The notes below the pieces were generated by a model that did not search any database, had not been told where the DNA came from, and saw only the letters and a program-made list of their open reading frames with translations. Shown here one piece after another: positions 55,885 through 64,000 of a stretch of 64,000 nt of DNA. The DNA is from Clostridium acidisoli DSM 12555 (lineage in GTDB: Bacteria; Bacillota; Clostridia; Clostridiales; Clostridiaceae): positions 1 to 64,000 of the forward strand of contig NZ_FWXH01000016.1 of assembly GCF_900176305.1 (NCBI RefSeq). Reading direction: 5' to 3'. Positions within the stretch are counted from its first letter, which is position 1; each line of letters starts with the position of its first letter. Made by a program: the position numbers and the translations under genes.

Positions 55885-57021
55885 TTATCTTACTCTTCTT
55901 GCAGCCGAATAATCACCATATAATGTGTGTATTCCTATAGCTTGTCCTGTTTCTGGTGAATCTATCATCTGACCGTTTCCAACATAAATACCAACATGGT
56001 GTGGTGATGAAGGATCGCCAAAGAAAACTAAATCTCCAGGTTGTAATGCTCCAGTTACTGGAGTACCATCTTTTATTTGATCATAAGTTGTTCTACCTAA
56101 TGAGACACCATTATGTCCATAAACATATTGTACAAATCCTGAACAATCAAAACCTGCTGGAGTTGTTCCACCCCACTTATACATTAATCCAATAAACTGA
56201 GATGCGTAACTTATTACCGCATTGCTTCCAGTATAAGCACCACTACCGCCTCCTCTATTTACGGATCCTACTGGTGCTGCTGCTGTTTGTGCCGCTGCTT
56301 GTGCTGCTGCTTTCATCTCTTCTGACTTTTTATTTAAAGCATCAACTTGAGCTTTTAAACTAGATGATGAAGCTATTGCAGCATCTTGCTCAGCTTTAGC
56401 TTGTGCAACTAATGGAGCTATATCTGTTTTCTGCTTATTTAAATCTGCTAATTTTTTCTCACTATCATCTTTTAATGCACTAAGATTTAACTTATCCTTT
56501 GCAAGTGAATCTTCTTTACTTTGAACTTCAGCTTTTCTTTGATTTAAAGTAGATATTATCTCATTATCGTACTCTGTTACTTTTTTTATGATATCAACCT
56601 TTGAAATGAAATCACTTAATCCTTTAGAATCTAAAAGAATACCTAAATACCCTTTTCCACTCTCATTGGTATACATAGATTTCATCATTTTGTTATATTT
56701 ATCCTGCTGTTCTTTTATATCTGCTTGTGCTTTGTTAATACTATCTTGTGTTGCATCTATGTTTGCTTGCACCTCATCAATTTTCTTGTTTGTATTATCT
56801 ATGTCATTCATATTATCAGATATTTTTTCATCTAGTACTTGTACTTGTGCGTTTAAGTCGTTATATTTTTTTTGTGCTGCCGATAGATTGCTTTGACTTT
56901 GGCTATATTGATTTTTATATGTATTAAGATCTCCATCAATTGATGGATCTGCTAAGACTTGTACACTAGTTGTCAAAACTAAACTAATTGTCATAATAGC
57001 AGCTAAAGCTTTCTTATGCAA
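55885..57021 (-). CDS. Secreted NlpC/P60 peptidoglycan hydrolase with coiled coil
   Basis: 378 residues: signal peptide (~1-24, cut after VLA), long coiled coil (~28-240, PcsB/CwlO-like), Ala/Gly linker and a NlpC/P60 domain with catalytic FDCSGF and HHVGIYVG. It should cut peptide stems of peptidoglycan, probably held inactive by the coiled coil until activated by an FtsEX-type system. It starts at TTG behind AAGGAGGGG. Confidence 0.93.
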   Translation of the reverse strand: MHKKALAAIMTISLVLTTSVQVLADPSIDGDLNTYKNQYSQSQSNLSAAQKKYNDLNAQVQVLDEKISDNMNDIDNTNKKIDEVQANIDATQDSINKAQADIKEQQDKYNKMMKSMYTNESGKGYLGILLDSKGLSDFISKVDIIKKVTEYDNEIISTLNQRKAEVQSKEDSLAKDKLNLSALKDDSEKKLADLNKQKTDIAPLVAQAKAEQDAAIASSSSLKAQVDALNKKSEEMKAAAQAAAQTAAAPVGSVNRGGGSGAYTGSNAVISYASQFIGLMYKWGGTTPAGFDCSGFVQYVYGHNGVSLGRTTYDQIKDGTPVTGALQPGDLVFFGDPSSPHHVGIYVGNGQMIDSPETGQAIGIHTLYGDYSAARRVR

Positions 57022-57322
57022 AACATCCCCTCCTTATTTTATAAAAAACAGTAATTAACTGCTTAATTTTAATTATAGTTTTAATTATAACACTAAATTC
57101 AGAATATTCCAAAGCGGTTTTATGTCAATATATGAGCATAATACATAGTCTTCATAAATAAATGCCAAATATCTCTTATATAATGACAATTTCACTATGT
57201 AATGTGTATATACATCTCAATGTATAATTTTTGCAATTGCATATACTTATCAAGTAGCCTATTAATATATACATAACCGTAAACGTTTTCTTGCAAATTG
57301 ACATACTTTCCTTTCTATGGAT

Positions 57323-57376
57323 ATTCATAAATAGTGGATAATTATTTTCATATTAATTATAGCACTATTTATGAAT
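57323..57376 (-). terminator. Long-looped inverted repeat after rsmI
   Basis: ATTCATAAATAGTG (57323-57336) and its exact complement (57363-57376) flank a 26-base AT-rich loop, 19 bases past the rsmI stop. The large loop and lack of a T-run make terminator function uncertain. The rest of the 373-bp gap 57022-57394 is AT-rich with no further feature I can support. Confidence 0.5.
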
Positions 57377-57394
57377 AAATTGCAAATAACATTA

Positions 57395-58237
57395 TTATAT
57401 ATCCAACGAAGCTTTATATATCTCACTTTTAGAAACTCCTCTATCCTTAGCTGTGAGTTTTATAGCATCCTTTTTTGAAAATCCTTTTTCCATATATTTT
57501 TTTATATGCTCTTCTACCGTCATATCTTCCCAAGTTGATTTCTTTTCATTTTCAATTTCCTCATCACTTTTGCCTTCCATTACAATTACATATTCACCTC
57601 TAGGATTGTTTTTTTCATAATATTCTAATATTTCTGATATATTTCCCCTAAGTATGTTTTCATATAGTTTAGTAAGTTCTTTGCATATTGCGACATTTCT
57701 ATCACCAATCTCTTGTAATAAAAAACTGAGGGTGCTTTTTAGCCGATGAGGTGCTTCATAAAATATAATAGAATCTCTATAATCTTTTATTTCCTCAATA
57801 ATCTCTCGTCTTTCTTTATTTCCTCTAGGCAAAAAACCTCTAAATACAAATTTACTTGAATCAAGTCCAGAATAGACAAGACCTGTAATTAATGCAGTTG
57901 CACCTGGAATTACCTCAAACTCTATATTTTTCTCTATACATTTCTTAACTATAACGCTTCCAGGGTCAGATATACCAGGCATTCCTGCATCCGTTACAAG
58001 TGCAATCTTCTTGCCACTTTCAATTTCATCTATAATATCAAGTGATTTATCATTTTCATTAAACTTATGATAACTAATCATAGCTTTTTTTATATTAAAG
58101 TAATTTAATAACTTAATTGTCTGTCTTGTGTCTTCTGCTGCTACAATATCACTTTCTTTTATAACTTCTAGTGCCCTTAAGGTTATATCCTTAAGATTAC
58201 CTATTGGTGTGCCTACTAAAAATAATTTTCCTGACAT
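57395..58237 (-). CDS. rsmI: 16S rRNA 2'-O-ribose C1402 methyltransferase
   Basis: 280 residues: tetrapyrrole-methylase fold. LVGTPIGNLKDITLRALE, AAEDTRQTIKLLN, VTDAGMPGISDPG and FRGFLPRGNKERR are standard RsmI blocks. The C-terminal helical extension (SKKDAIKLTAKDRGVSKSEIYK) is present. It follows the methyltransferase gene by 12 bases and forms an operon with it. Confidence 0.96.
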   Translation of the reverse strand: MSGKLFLVGTPIGNLKDITLRALEVIKESDIVAAEDTRQTIKLLNYFNIKKAMISYHKFNENDKSLDIIDEIESGKKIALVTDAGMPGISDPGSVIVKKCIEKNIEFEVIPGATALITGLVYSGLDSSKFVFRGFLPRGNKERREIIEEIKDYRDSIIFYEAPHRLKSTLSFLLQEIGDRNVAICKELTKLYENILRGNISEILEYYEKNNPRGEYVIVMEGKSDEEIENEKKSTWEDMTVEEHIKKYMEKGFSKKDAIKLTAKDRGVSKSEIYKASLDI

Positions 58238-58249
58238 TTTTCTGTCCTC

Positions 58250-58987
58250 CTATATTCTCCCGTAAATTTTATCTATTTCATTAGTATAACTTCCGTCCTC
58301 ATTATGTACATAAATTGGTTCCTCACATTTTAAAAATGCTCTGGCATTTTTATGGCCCTCTACAAGTACTATATTAGGAGCTTTCTTCACACTAGGATAT
58401 ACCATTTTTACTCTTTTAGGTTCAATTTTATGCTTTCTCATAATACAGAATATATCTGCTAATCGTTCTGGTCTATGTACCATATATATTTTCCCGTTAT
58501 CCTTTAGAAGTTTCTTAGCTGCTACTATTACATCTTCAAGAGTACAACATATTTCATGTCTAGCTATTGCATTTTTATCATCAGGATTTATAATGCCTGA
58601 ATTTTTAAGCTTATATGGTGGATTAACCGTTATAACATCACATTTAGGTAAAGTTTTTAACAGTTTGGCATCCTTTAAATCACCATTTATAAATTTAACT
58701 CTATCTTCCAATCTATTTAAAACAACTGATCTAATAGCCATTTCAGTCATATCTTCTTGAATTTCAACACCAGTTATATTTTTAGCCTCTGTTTTTCCAG
58801 CAATTAAAAAAGGAACTATTCCGCCGCCAGTACATAAATCAATTACATCCATTCCTTTTTTTATCTTGGCGAAGTCCGCTAAAAGTACTGCATCTACACC
58901 AAATCTAAAGGCCGTTTTTTTTTGTATTATATTAATTCCTTTTAACTGCAAATCATCTAAAGTTTCATCATTTTTTACCAATTCCAT
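58250..58987 (-). CDS. TrmN6-like tRNA N6-adenine methyltransferase
   Basis: 245 residues, Rossmann methyltransferase. VDLCTGGGIVPFLIAGKT is the SAM site and ITVNPPYKL the NPPY catalytic motif of N6-adenine methylases. This is the YabB/YfiC (TrmN6) class, which methylates A37 of tRNA-Val in E. coli. Just upstream of rsmI, as in many Firmicutes. Confidence 0.92.
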   Translation of the reverse strand: MELVKNDETLDDLQLKGINIIQKKTAFRFGVDAVLLADFAKIKKGMDVIDLCTGGGIVPFLIAGKTEAKNITGVEIQEDMTEMAIRSVVLNRLEDRVKFINGDLKDAKLLKTLPKCDVITVNPPYKLKNSGIINPDDKNAIARHEICCTLEDVIVAAKKLLKDNGKIYMVHRPERLADIFCIMRKHKIEPKRVKMVYPSVKKAPNIVLVEGHKNARAFLKCEEPIYVHNEDGSYTNEIDKIYGRI

Positions 58988-59044
58988 GTTTAATCCACCT
59001 TTTTATAAATTATAATAATAATATATCATAATTTAAGCCAATAA

Positions 59045-59073
59045 AAATAGCCTTAATTATAATAAGGCTATTT
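59045..59073 (-). terminator. motAB terminator overlapping the motB stop
   Basis: The 11-bp stem AAATAGCCTTA / TAAGGCTATTT spans the motB stop codon and is followed on the minus strand by TTTTAT. Confidence 0.78.
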
Positions 59074-59829
59074 CCCATTATTGCTTTCAGTGGCACTATA
59101 TTTACTGTCAATTACTACTATATCCACTCTTCTATTTCTAGCTCTTCCTGCATCCGTATTGTTGTCAGCTACAGGCCTATTTTCTCCATATCCTGTTGCG
59201 GATAATCTTAATGCTGACACATGCGATTGACCTTCCAGTAATCTCTCAACATTTGCGGCTCTATCACAAGATAAAGCTAAATTATCTGTGTATTGAGAAT
59301 TTTTTATAGGTACATTATCAGTATTTCCTTCAACTCTAACATAATTGTCTATAGTATTAAGCATACTTCCTATTGTAACTATTCTATTTGCAAATTCTGG
59401 TTTTATATCTGATTTTCCCGAGTCAAAGAAAGAAGCCTCTTGAAAACTTATAACTAGTCCTCTTTCTTCTATTTGAGTACCTACACTACCCTGTAAATTA
59501 TTTTGTTTTATGTAATTATCGATAAGTTTTTTAACCGAATCTAGTGTATTCTGCTCAAGCTTATCATTTTTCTGCTGTGCACTTTGCGCATCAATATACA
59601 CAGGTTTATCCTTTATGTCTAATGCATCTTGATTACCTATAATGCTTTTCCCTTGTCCGCTATTAAAGCCTTGTTTAAGAGCTTGTGCTACTTGATTAAA
59701 TTTAGTTTGATTTACAGAACTAGAGGCATACATAACTATAAAAAATGCCATAAGTAGTGTTACAAGATCCGAATATGTAAGAAGCCATCTCTCAGAATTA
59801 GGCTCTTTTTCAGGTTTTTTCTTCTTCAT
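59068..59829 (-). CDS. motB: Flagellar motor protein MotB
   Basis: 253 residues: one membrane helix with the proton/sodium-binding Asp in WLLTYSDLVTLLMAFF (~16-31), plug and linker, then an OmpA-like peptidoglycan-binding domain (GYGENRPVADNNTDAGRARNRR). It anchors the stator to the wall. Start has a site two bases after the motA stop, so the pair is translationally coupled. Confidence 0.95.
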   Translation of the reverse strand: MKKKKPEKEPNSERWLLTYSDLVTLLMAFFIVMYASSSVNQTKFNQVAQALKQGFNSGQGKSIIGNQDALDIKDKPVYIDAQSAQQKNDKLEQNTLDSVKKLIDNYIKQNNLQGSVGTQIEERGLVISFQEASFFDSGKSDIKPEFANRIVTIGSMLNTIDNYVRVEGNTDNVPIKNSQYTDNLALSCDRAANVERLLEGQSHVSALRLSATGYGENRPVADNNTDAGRARNRRVDIVVIDSKYSATESNNGK

Positions 59830-59831
59830 AC

Positions 59832-60617
59832 TTATTCACCGTCACTCCCAAGCTTTTCATATTCCAAAAGTTGTTTCTTATCCAAAAATCCCTTAAGTTT
59901 TTCTTCAAGAGTGTTTGGATTTACGCCTTCCTGTATACATATTATAGCTTCTATTATTAGGTTTTTTTCTTGCATTTCCATGTCATTATATCTTTTAAGT
60001 TTAGTTCCTATAGGTAAATAAACAAGGTTAGCTGAAGATATACCATAAAGTGTTGCTACAAACGCACTTGATATTGCAATTCCTAAAGAAGAAGTATCTC
60101 CACTAAGGTTACCAAGCACAACAATAAGACTTGAAACAGTACCAACAACACCAATAGTTGGTGCATATCCACCTGCTGCTTCAAAAATACCAATACCAAC
60201 CCTATGCCTTTCATCTATGAGTTCAGCATTTAGTTCAAGGGTTTCTCTAACAGTTTGAGGTTCAATACCATCTACTACCATTTGCAGTCCTTTTTTTACA
60301 AAAGGATCTATGTCATCCCCTGATATCATTTCTTCTATACTTAATAAACCTTCTTTTCTTGTCTTAAACGCAATTTGCTTAAAATATGAAACTAACTGTG
60401 TTGTATCTATTTTAGGTTTTGAAAATGCAACTTTAAGAATAGCTCCCAATTTCTTTAAATCAGATAGTGGAAATGAAGCTCCAACCGCACCAATTGTACC
60501 ACCAAATATTATTATCGCCGGTGCAAGATGTCCAAGCCCCGATAATTTTCCATGATCCACCGTGTATCCAAGCAAAACTGCACCTATAGAGATTACTATA
60601 AATATAATACCTTCCAA
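59832..60617 (-). CDS. motA: Flagellar motor protein MotA
   Basis: 261 residues with four membrane helices. The cytoplasmic loop and the C-terminal GYAPTIGVVGTVSSLI segment match MotA. Forms the stator channel with MotB. No flagellar structural genes are in the window. Confidence 0.95.
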   Translation of the reverse strand: MEGIIFIVISIGAVLLGYTVDHGKLSGLGHLAPAIIIFGGTIGAVGASFPLSDLKKLGAILKVAFSKPKIDTTQLVSYFKQIAFKTRKEGLLSIEEMISGDDIDPFVKKGLQMVVDGIEPQTVRETLELNAELIDERHRVGIGIFEAAGGYAPTIGVVGTVSSLIVVLGNLSGDTSSLGIAISSAFVATLYGISSANLVYLPIGTKLKRYNDMEMQEKNLIIEAIICIQEGVNPNTLEEKLKGFLDKKQLLEYEKLGSDGE

Positions 60618-60833
60618 AATTTTTTCCTCCTTAACTTAAGTTGATTAATATATATTCCACTACAACAAAAACAAATTTAATGATTAAATTTTCTAACGCT
60701 ACAAAGCAAAACAAACTGCTACACTTTATATTATCGTTAAAAACATATTTAAATTTATAATTATATTGTATTTAATTGCAATTAAAAAATAAAAAGCTCG
60801 CATAAAGCGAACTTTTTAAAAAATATGTTGAAA

Positions 60834-61004
60834 TTATTCTTGAACTGGAGCTCCAACTGGACAAACATTTGCACAGTTTCCACAATCAATACATGTATCA
60901 GCATCTATAACAAATTGAGTATCTCCTTGGCTTATAGCACTAACTGGACACTCAGAAGCACATGCTCCGCAGCTCACACAAGAATCAGTAATTTTGTATG
61001 CCAT
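60834..61004 (-). CDS. 2[4Fe-4S] clostridial ferredoxin
   Basis: 56 residues with two CxxCxxCxxxCP motifs (CVSCGACASECP, CIDCGNCANVCP). It shuttles electrons to hydrogenase and other enzymes. It differs from the C. pasteurianum protein, as I remember it, at only about four positions. The start is at MAYKITDSC with AAGGAGGTG; the open frame continues 19 codons upstream without a site. A weak hairpin (60789-60816) lies after the stop. Confidence 0.97.
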   Translation of the reverse strand: MAYKITDSCVSCGACASECPVSAISQGDTQFVIDADTCIDCGNCANVCPVGAPVQE

Positions 61005-61087
61005 GTAAAAACACCTCCTTAAAGAGTTTAGGGTACAAGTTACCCAAAACAATTGTATCACGTTTTATTGGTTTTTAAAAGTGAATT

Positions 61088-61291
61088 TTATACAACATTA
61101 AATCCTAATTCTTCCAAATCTTCTATAACAATATTAATATCTAACAGATAATTGTCATATACAATTTCAACTTCTCCTTTTTCTCTATTTAGTTGACATG
61201 CAACAACTCCTTCATTTCTAGCTATAGAATTTCTAACTATACTTACATCCCGTAAAGTTTTCATATTGCAAATTTTAAGAGTTGATTTCAT
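61088..61291 (-). CDS. HMA-like small domain protein lacking the CxxC
   Basis: 67 residues with the beta-alpha-beta order of heavy-metal-associated domains (LKICNMKTLRDVSIVRNSI, GEVEIVYDNYLLDINIVIEDLEELGF). The usual GMTCxxC site is absent, so copper binding is unlikely. It lies ten bases after ricT and before ferredoxin. Function unknown. Confidence 0.65.
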   Translation of the reverse strand: MKSTLKICNMKTLRDVSIVRNSIARNEGVVACQLNREKGEVEIVYDNYLLDINIVIEDLEELGFNVV

Positions 61292-61301
61292 CTCTATCCC
61301 C

Positions 61302-62210
61302 CTAGTCTGCTTTAAATAAATCTTTAATTATTTTCTCATCTTCACCATCTATCTCAAGTTTAATCTCAGACTCATCTATAGTTCCTTCATATGAACCCGA
61401 TATCAATTTAATCTCGTTAATTGAAACATCTTTAACTATGTCCTCTCCATCAGAGCTCTTTACCTTAATTCTAACACTCTCTTTTACTACGCTATTAGAT
61501 ATTACTTCGCCCTTTTTATATTCCTCTGTTTCAACAAAAGATCCTATTTTAGGCAATCTTTTTCTTATATCCTCATAGGTATTTTGCTCATAATTAAGAC
61601 AACACATAAGCCTGCCACATATACCTGAAATTTTTGTTGGATTTAAAGATAAATTTTGTTCTTTAGCCATTTTTATCGACACTGGTGCAAAATCTCCAAG
61701 ATGAGTTGCGCAGCACATAGGTCTTCCACAAGGTCCAAGTCCACCTATCATTTTGGCTTCGTCTCTCACTCCTATTTGCCTAAGTTCGATTCTAGTTCTA
61801 AAAATCGACGCTAAGTCTTTAACAAGTTCTCTAAAGTCAACTCTTCCTTCGGCTGTAAAATAAAATATTATTTTGTTATTATCAAAGGTATATTCTACAT
61901 CTATTAACTTCATAACTAAGTTATGTTTTTCTATCTTTTCGCTACATATCTGAAAAGCTTCCCCTTGTCTTGATTTATTTTCTAGATACTTATTTTTATC
62001 TTCAATTGTAGCTTTTCTTATTACACTTTTAAGCGGCAAAACTATTTTATCTTCACTTACTTCTTTACTTCCAATTACTGCATTTCCAAACTCAATGCCT
62101 CTAGCTGTTTCTACAATCACGTCATCTCCAGACTTTATACTTATTTCACCAGGAGAAAAATAATAAATTTTGCCCGCTTTTTTAAAACGTACTCCTACGA
62201 CTGTTACCAT
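61302..62210 (-). CDS. ricT: PSP1/RicT (YaaT) family protein
   Basis: 302 residues with the PSP1 domain (~60-200): GGLGPCGRPMCCATHLGDFAPVS-type Cys motifs and LSLNPTKISGICGRLMCCL. In B. subtilis RicT (YaaT) is part of the Y-complex, with [4Fe-4S] clusters, that controls RNase Y and Spo0A phosphorelay. It is one base from holB, as in Bacillus. Confidence 0.93.
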   Translation of the reverse strand: MVTVVGVRFKKAGKIYYFSPGEISIKSGDDVIVETARGIEFGNAVIGSKEVSEDKIVLPLKSVIRKATIEDKNKYLENKSRQGEAFQICSEKIEKHNLVMKLIDVEYTFDNNKIIFYFTAEGRVDFRELVKDLASIFRTRIELRQIGVRDEAKMIGGLGPCGRPMCCATHLGDFAPVSIKMAKEQNLSLNPTKISGICGRLMCCLNYEQNTYEDIRKRLPKIGSFVETEEYKKGEVISNSVVKESVRIKVKSSDGEDIVKDVSINEIKLISGSYEGTIDESEIKLEIDGEDEKIIKDLFKAD

Positions 62211-62211
62211 G

Positions 62212-63156
62212 CTAAACCTCCTGTATTTTAACTAGCATTATATGATATGCACTAGCTGCATTCACATTACTTTTAAAATTATTTTTTGTACCGTTTACTA
62301 TATCTATGATATTATTTAATTTTCTATAGGAAAATGTTTCTGCTAATTGTTTTATTAAATTAACTTTATCCACATTCATTATCAAACTATCTTTTCCAAC
62401 TTCTTTATATATTATGATATCTCTTGCATAAGAAAGAATACTTGTTAATACTTCCTGCCAAAGATCTTTATTCTTAACTAAAAAATCCTTATGTTTTAAA
62501 AATCCAGTTAAGTCGTTTTCATTTGATTCTATAAGTATTTTAAGTGTATTTTCTCTTATATCTCTATAAAGAGAATTGTTAATAAAATCTTCTGCTCTTC
62601 CTGGTATTCCACCTGAAAATACTTTTGCGCCTTCAATATATTCACTAGAGATGTTGAGATTATCTCTAAGCAAAATTTCTTTTATATCATCGTCACTTAC
62701 CCTAGCCAATTTATATGATTGGCATCTTGAGTTTATTGTATCTAGTATGTTTTCTTTTTTACCACATAGCAATATTAAAAATACACCTTTAGGTGGTTCT
62801 TCAATTGTTTTTAAAAGTGCATTTTGAGCTTGAGCAGTCATCTTGTCTGAATCATGAATTATTATAACTTTTTTATCACTTTCATATGGCTTTTTATTTA
62901 CTTCTTCTATTATACTTCTAACTTGATCAACAGAAAATGACTTCTTATTTTCAGAAATTTTATACTCTTCAATATCAACATAATCTTTAAATTCATTTTT
63001 TCCCAATATATTTATTGCAATTTCTCTTGCTATCTTACTTTTTCCTATTCCATCTTCACCTACTATTAAAGAGGCATGTGGAAAACTTCCATTTTCTATT
63101 GATCTTATTAGTTTTTCTCTAATATCTAAATGTCCAATAATATTATTAAATAGCAT
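62212..63156 (-). CDS. holB: DNA polymerase III delta-prime subunit
   Basis: About 314 residues: AAA+ clamp-loader subunit with P-loop VGEDGIGKSKIA, and KTIEEPPKGVFLILL and NTINSRCQ-type sensor segment (DTINSRCQ). It helps load the sliding clamp. Start placed at MLFNNIIGH with GGTGA eight bases before; an ATG five codons earlier overlaps the darA end. Confidence 0.92.
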   Translation of the reverse strand: MLFNNIIGHLDIREKLIRSIENGSFPHASLIVGEDGIGKSKIAREIAINILGKNEFKDYVDIEEYKISENKKSFSVDQVRSIIEEVNKKPYESDKKVIIIHDSDKMTAQAQNALLKTIEEPPKGVFLILLCGKKENILDTINSRCQSYKLARVSDDDIKEILLRDNLNISSEYIEGAKVFSGGIPGRAEDFINNSLYRDIRENTLKILIESNENDLTGFLKHKDFLVKNKDLWQEVLTSILSYARDIIIYKEVGKDSLIMNVDKVNLIKQLAETFSYRKLNNIIDIVNGTKNNFKSNVNAASAYHIMLVKIQEV

Positions 63157-63167
63157 TTTTTTCACCA

Positions 63168-63536
<369 letters not shown>

Positions 63537-63751
63537 TTATAAAATATTAAATATATTATAGTTATATTTTATCACATTTTTTTGCAATTACTAACTATGC
63601 ATTTACTTTATTTACATTATTATAATAGCTATAAATTATATATACAACATAATTTATTAATACAATGAATTTTATATAATAAACATTTACGGTAATATTA
63701 TGCTTTTATTTTATTTATATGAATATACATCACATTATGACATGTATATTA

Positions 63752-63781
63752 TTGACACTTTAACGACTTGTATTATATAAT
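63752..63781 (+). promoter_or_regulatory. Promoter of the partial gene at the right edge
   Basis: TTGACA (63752-63757) and TATAAT (63776-63781), 18-bp spacing. The rest of the 318-bp gap 63498-63815 is AT-rich with no other feature I can support. Confidence 0.6.
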
Positions 63782-63815
63782 TAAATAAATTTATAAATTT
63801 ATAGCAGGTGATATA

Positions 63816-64000
63816 ATGAAATCATACAATTTAAAAACTGGTGATAGAGTTCGTTTTAACTTAAAAGCACCTTATACAAAAGAAGATTTAAAATATGGGT
63901 GTGATTCAAGAGTCAATGGTATGACTGGAATAATACAATGCATTTGGGATATAAAAGAACCCTGTGTAATAAAACTTGATACCCCTCTTGTATACGATAA
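63816..64000 (+). CDS. Hypothetical protein, cut by the window end
   Basis: The first ~61 codons: MKSYNLKTGDRVRFNLKAP then YTKEDLKYGCDSRVNGMTGIIQ. AGGTG lies six bases before the ATG. The start resembles small beta-barrel (KOW-like GDRVRF) folds, but I do not recognise the family and the C terminus is outside. Confidence 0.6.
   Translation, partial: MKSYNLKTGDRVRFNLKAPYTKEDLKYGCDSRVNGMTGIIQCIWDIKEPCVIKLDTPLVYD

Overview
The window is AT-rich Gram-positive DNA from an endospore-forming Clostridium (cluster I). It carries spmA/spmB, an AbrB-type regulator with Spo0A boxes, a methionyl-tRNA synthetase gene behind a T-box, a thi operon behind a TPP riboswitch, and a 2[4Fe-4S] ferredoxin. As I remember the C. 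pasteurianum ferredoxin sequence, this one differs at only about four positions, so the organism is probably near that species. There are no rRNA or tRNA genes and no CRISPR array. Most of the window is housekeeping chromosome.

Layout. 0-10 kb: metG with its T-box, a chemotaxis receptor, a SWIM-SNF2 helicase, a TPR lipoprotein and spmAB. 10-16 kb: envelope genes (L,D-transpeptidase, YdcF-like, CmpB-like, polysaccharide deacetylase) and a LexA-controlled YciI-like gene. 16-23 kb: ispF, a degenerate EAL protein, a large unknown protein, and a TetR regulator with an ABC-2 exporter. 23.8-42.3 kb: an accessory island, bounded by an IS1182-like remnant on one side and a broken TPR gene on the other. 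42-50 kb: natAB, argF and thiD-cytX-thiM-thiE. 50-64 kb: a PspA operon, thiI with a cysteine desulfurase, abrB, an NlpC/P60 hydrolase, rsmI, a tRNA methyltransferase, motAB, ferredoxin, ricT, holB and darA.

The island is the most interesting part. About eleven kilobases on the minus strand (25.1-36.5 kb) read as one long, tightly packed unit. In transcription order it holds a radical SAM/SPASM peptide maturase, an M16 zinc peptidase, a 64-residue precursor with two CxCxC clusters, a hairpin attenuator, a peptide-type ABC exporter, a solute-binding protein, a lipoprotein, two sugar-type ABC permeases, an HlyD-like adaptor and a MacB-like permease. I infer a sulfur-to-carbon-bridged (sactipeptide or ranthipeptide) RiPP pathway. 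The precursor resembles ruminococcin C in length and Cys/Asn-Ser spacing, but has six cysteines rather than four. The linked sugar-type importer parts and MacB/HlyD parts have no ATPase of their own, which is unusual.

Beside it lies a complete agr-type quorum-sensing set: a LytTR regulator and AgrC-like kinase on the plus strand, and convergent agrB-agrD on the minus strand. The agrD gene is only 46 codons and overlaps the end of the kinase gene. Its core predicts a serine-lactone autoinducer with ring SFILW. A likely model is density-controlled production of the modified peptide, with the second two-component system nearby sensing envelope stress or the peptide itself. Other signals are two dense DnaA-box clusters (15.8 and 54.9 kb), two LexA boxes straddling a promoter at 13.55 kb, and a gene that appears to start at AUU (50.5 kb).
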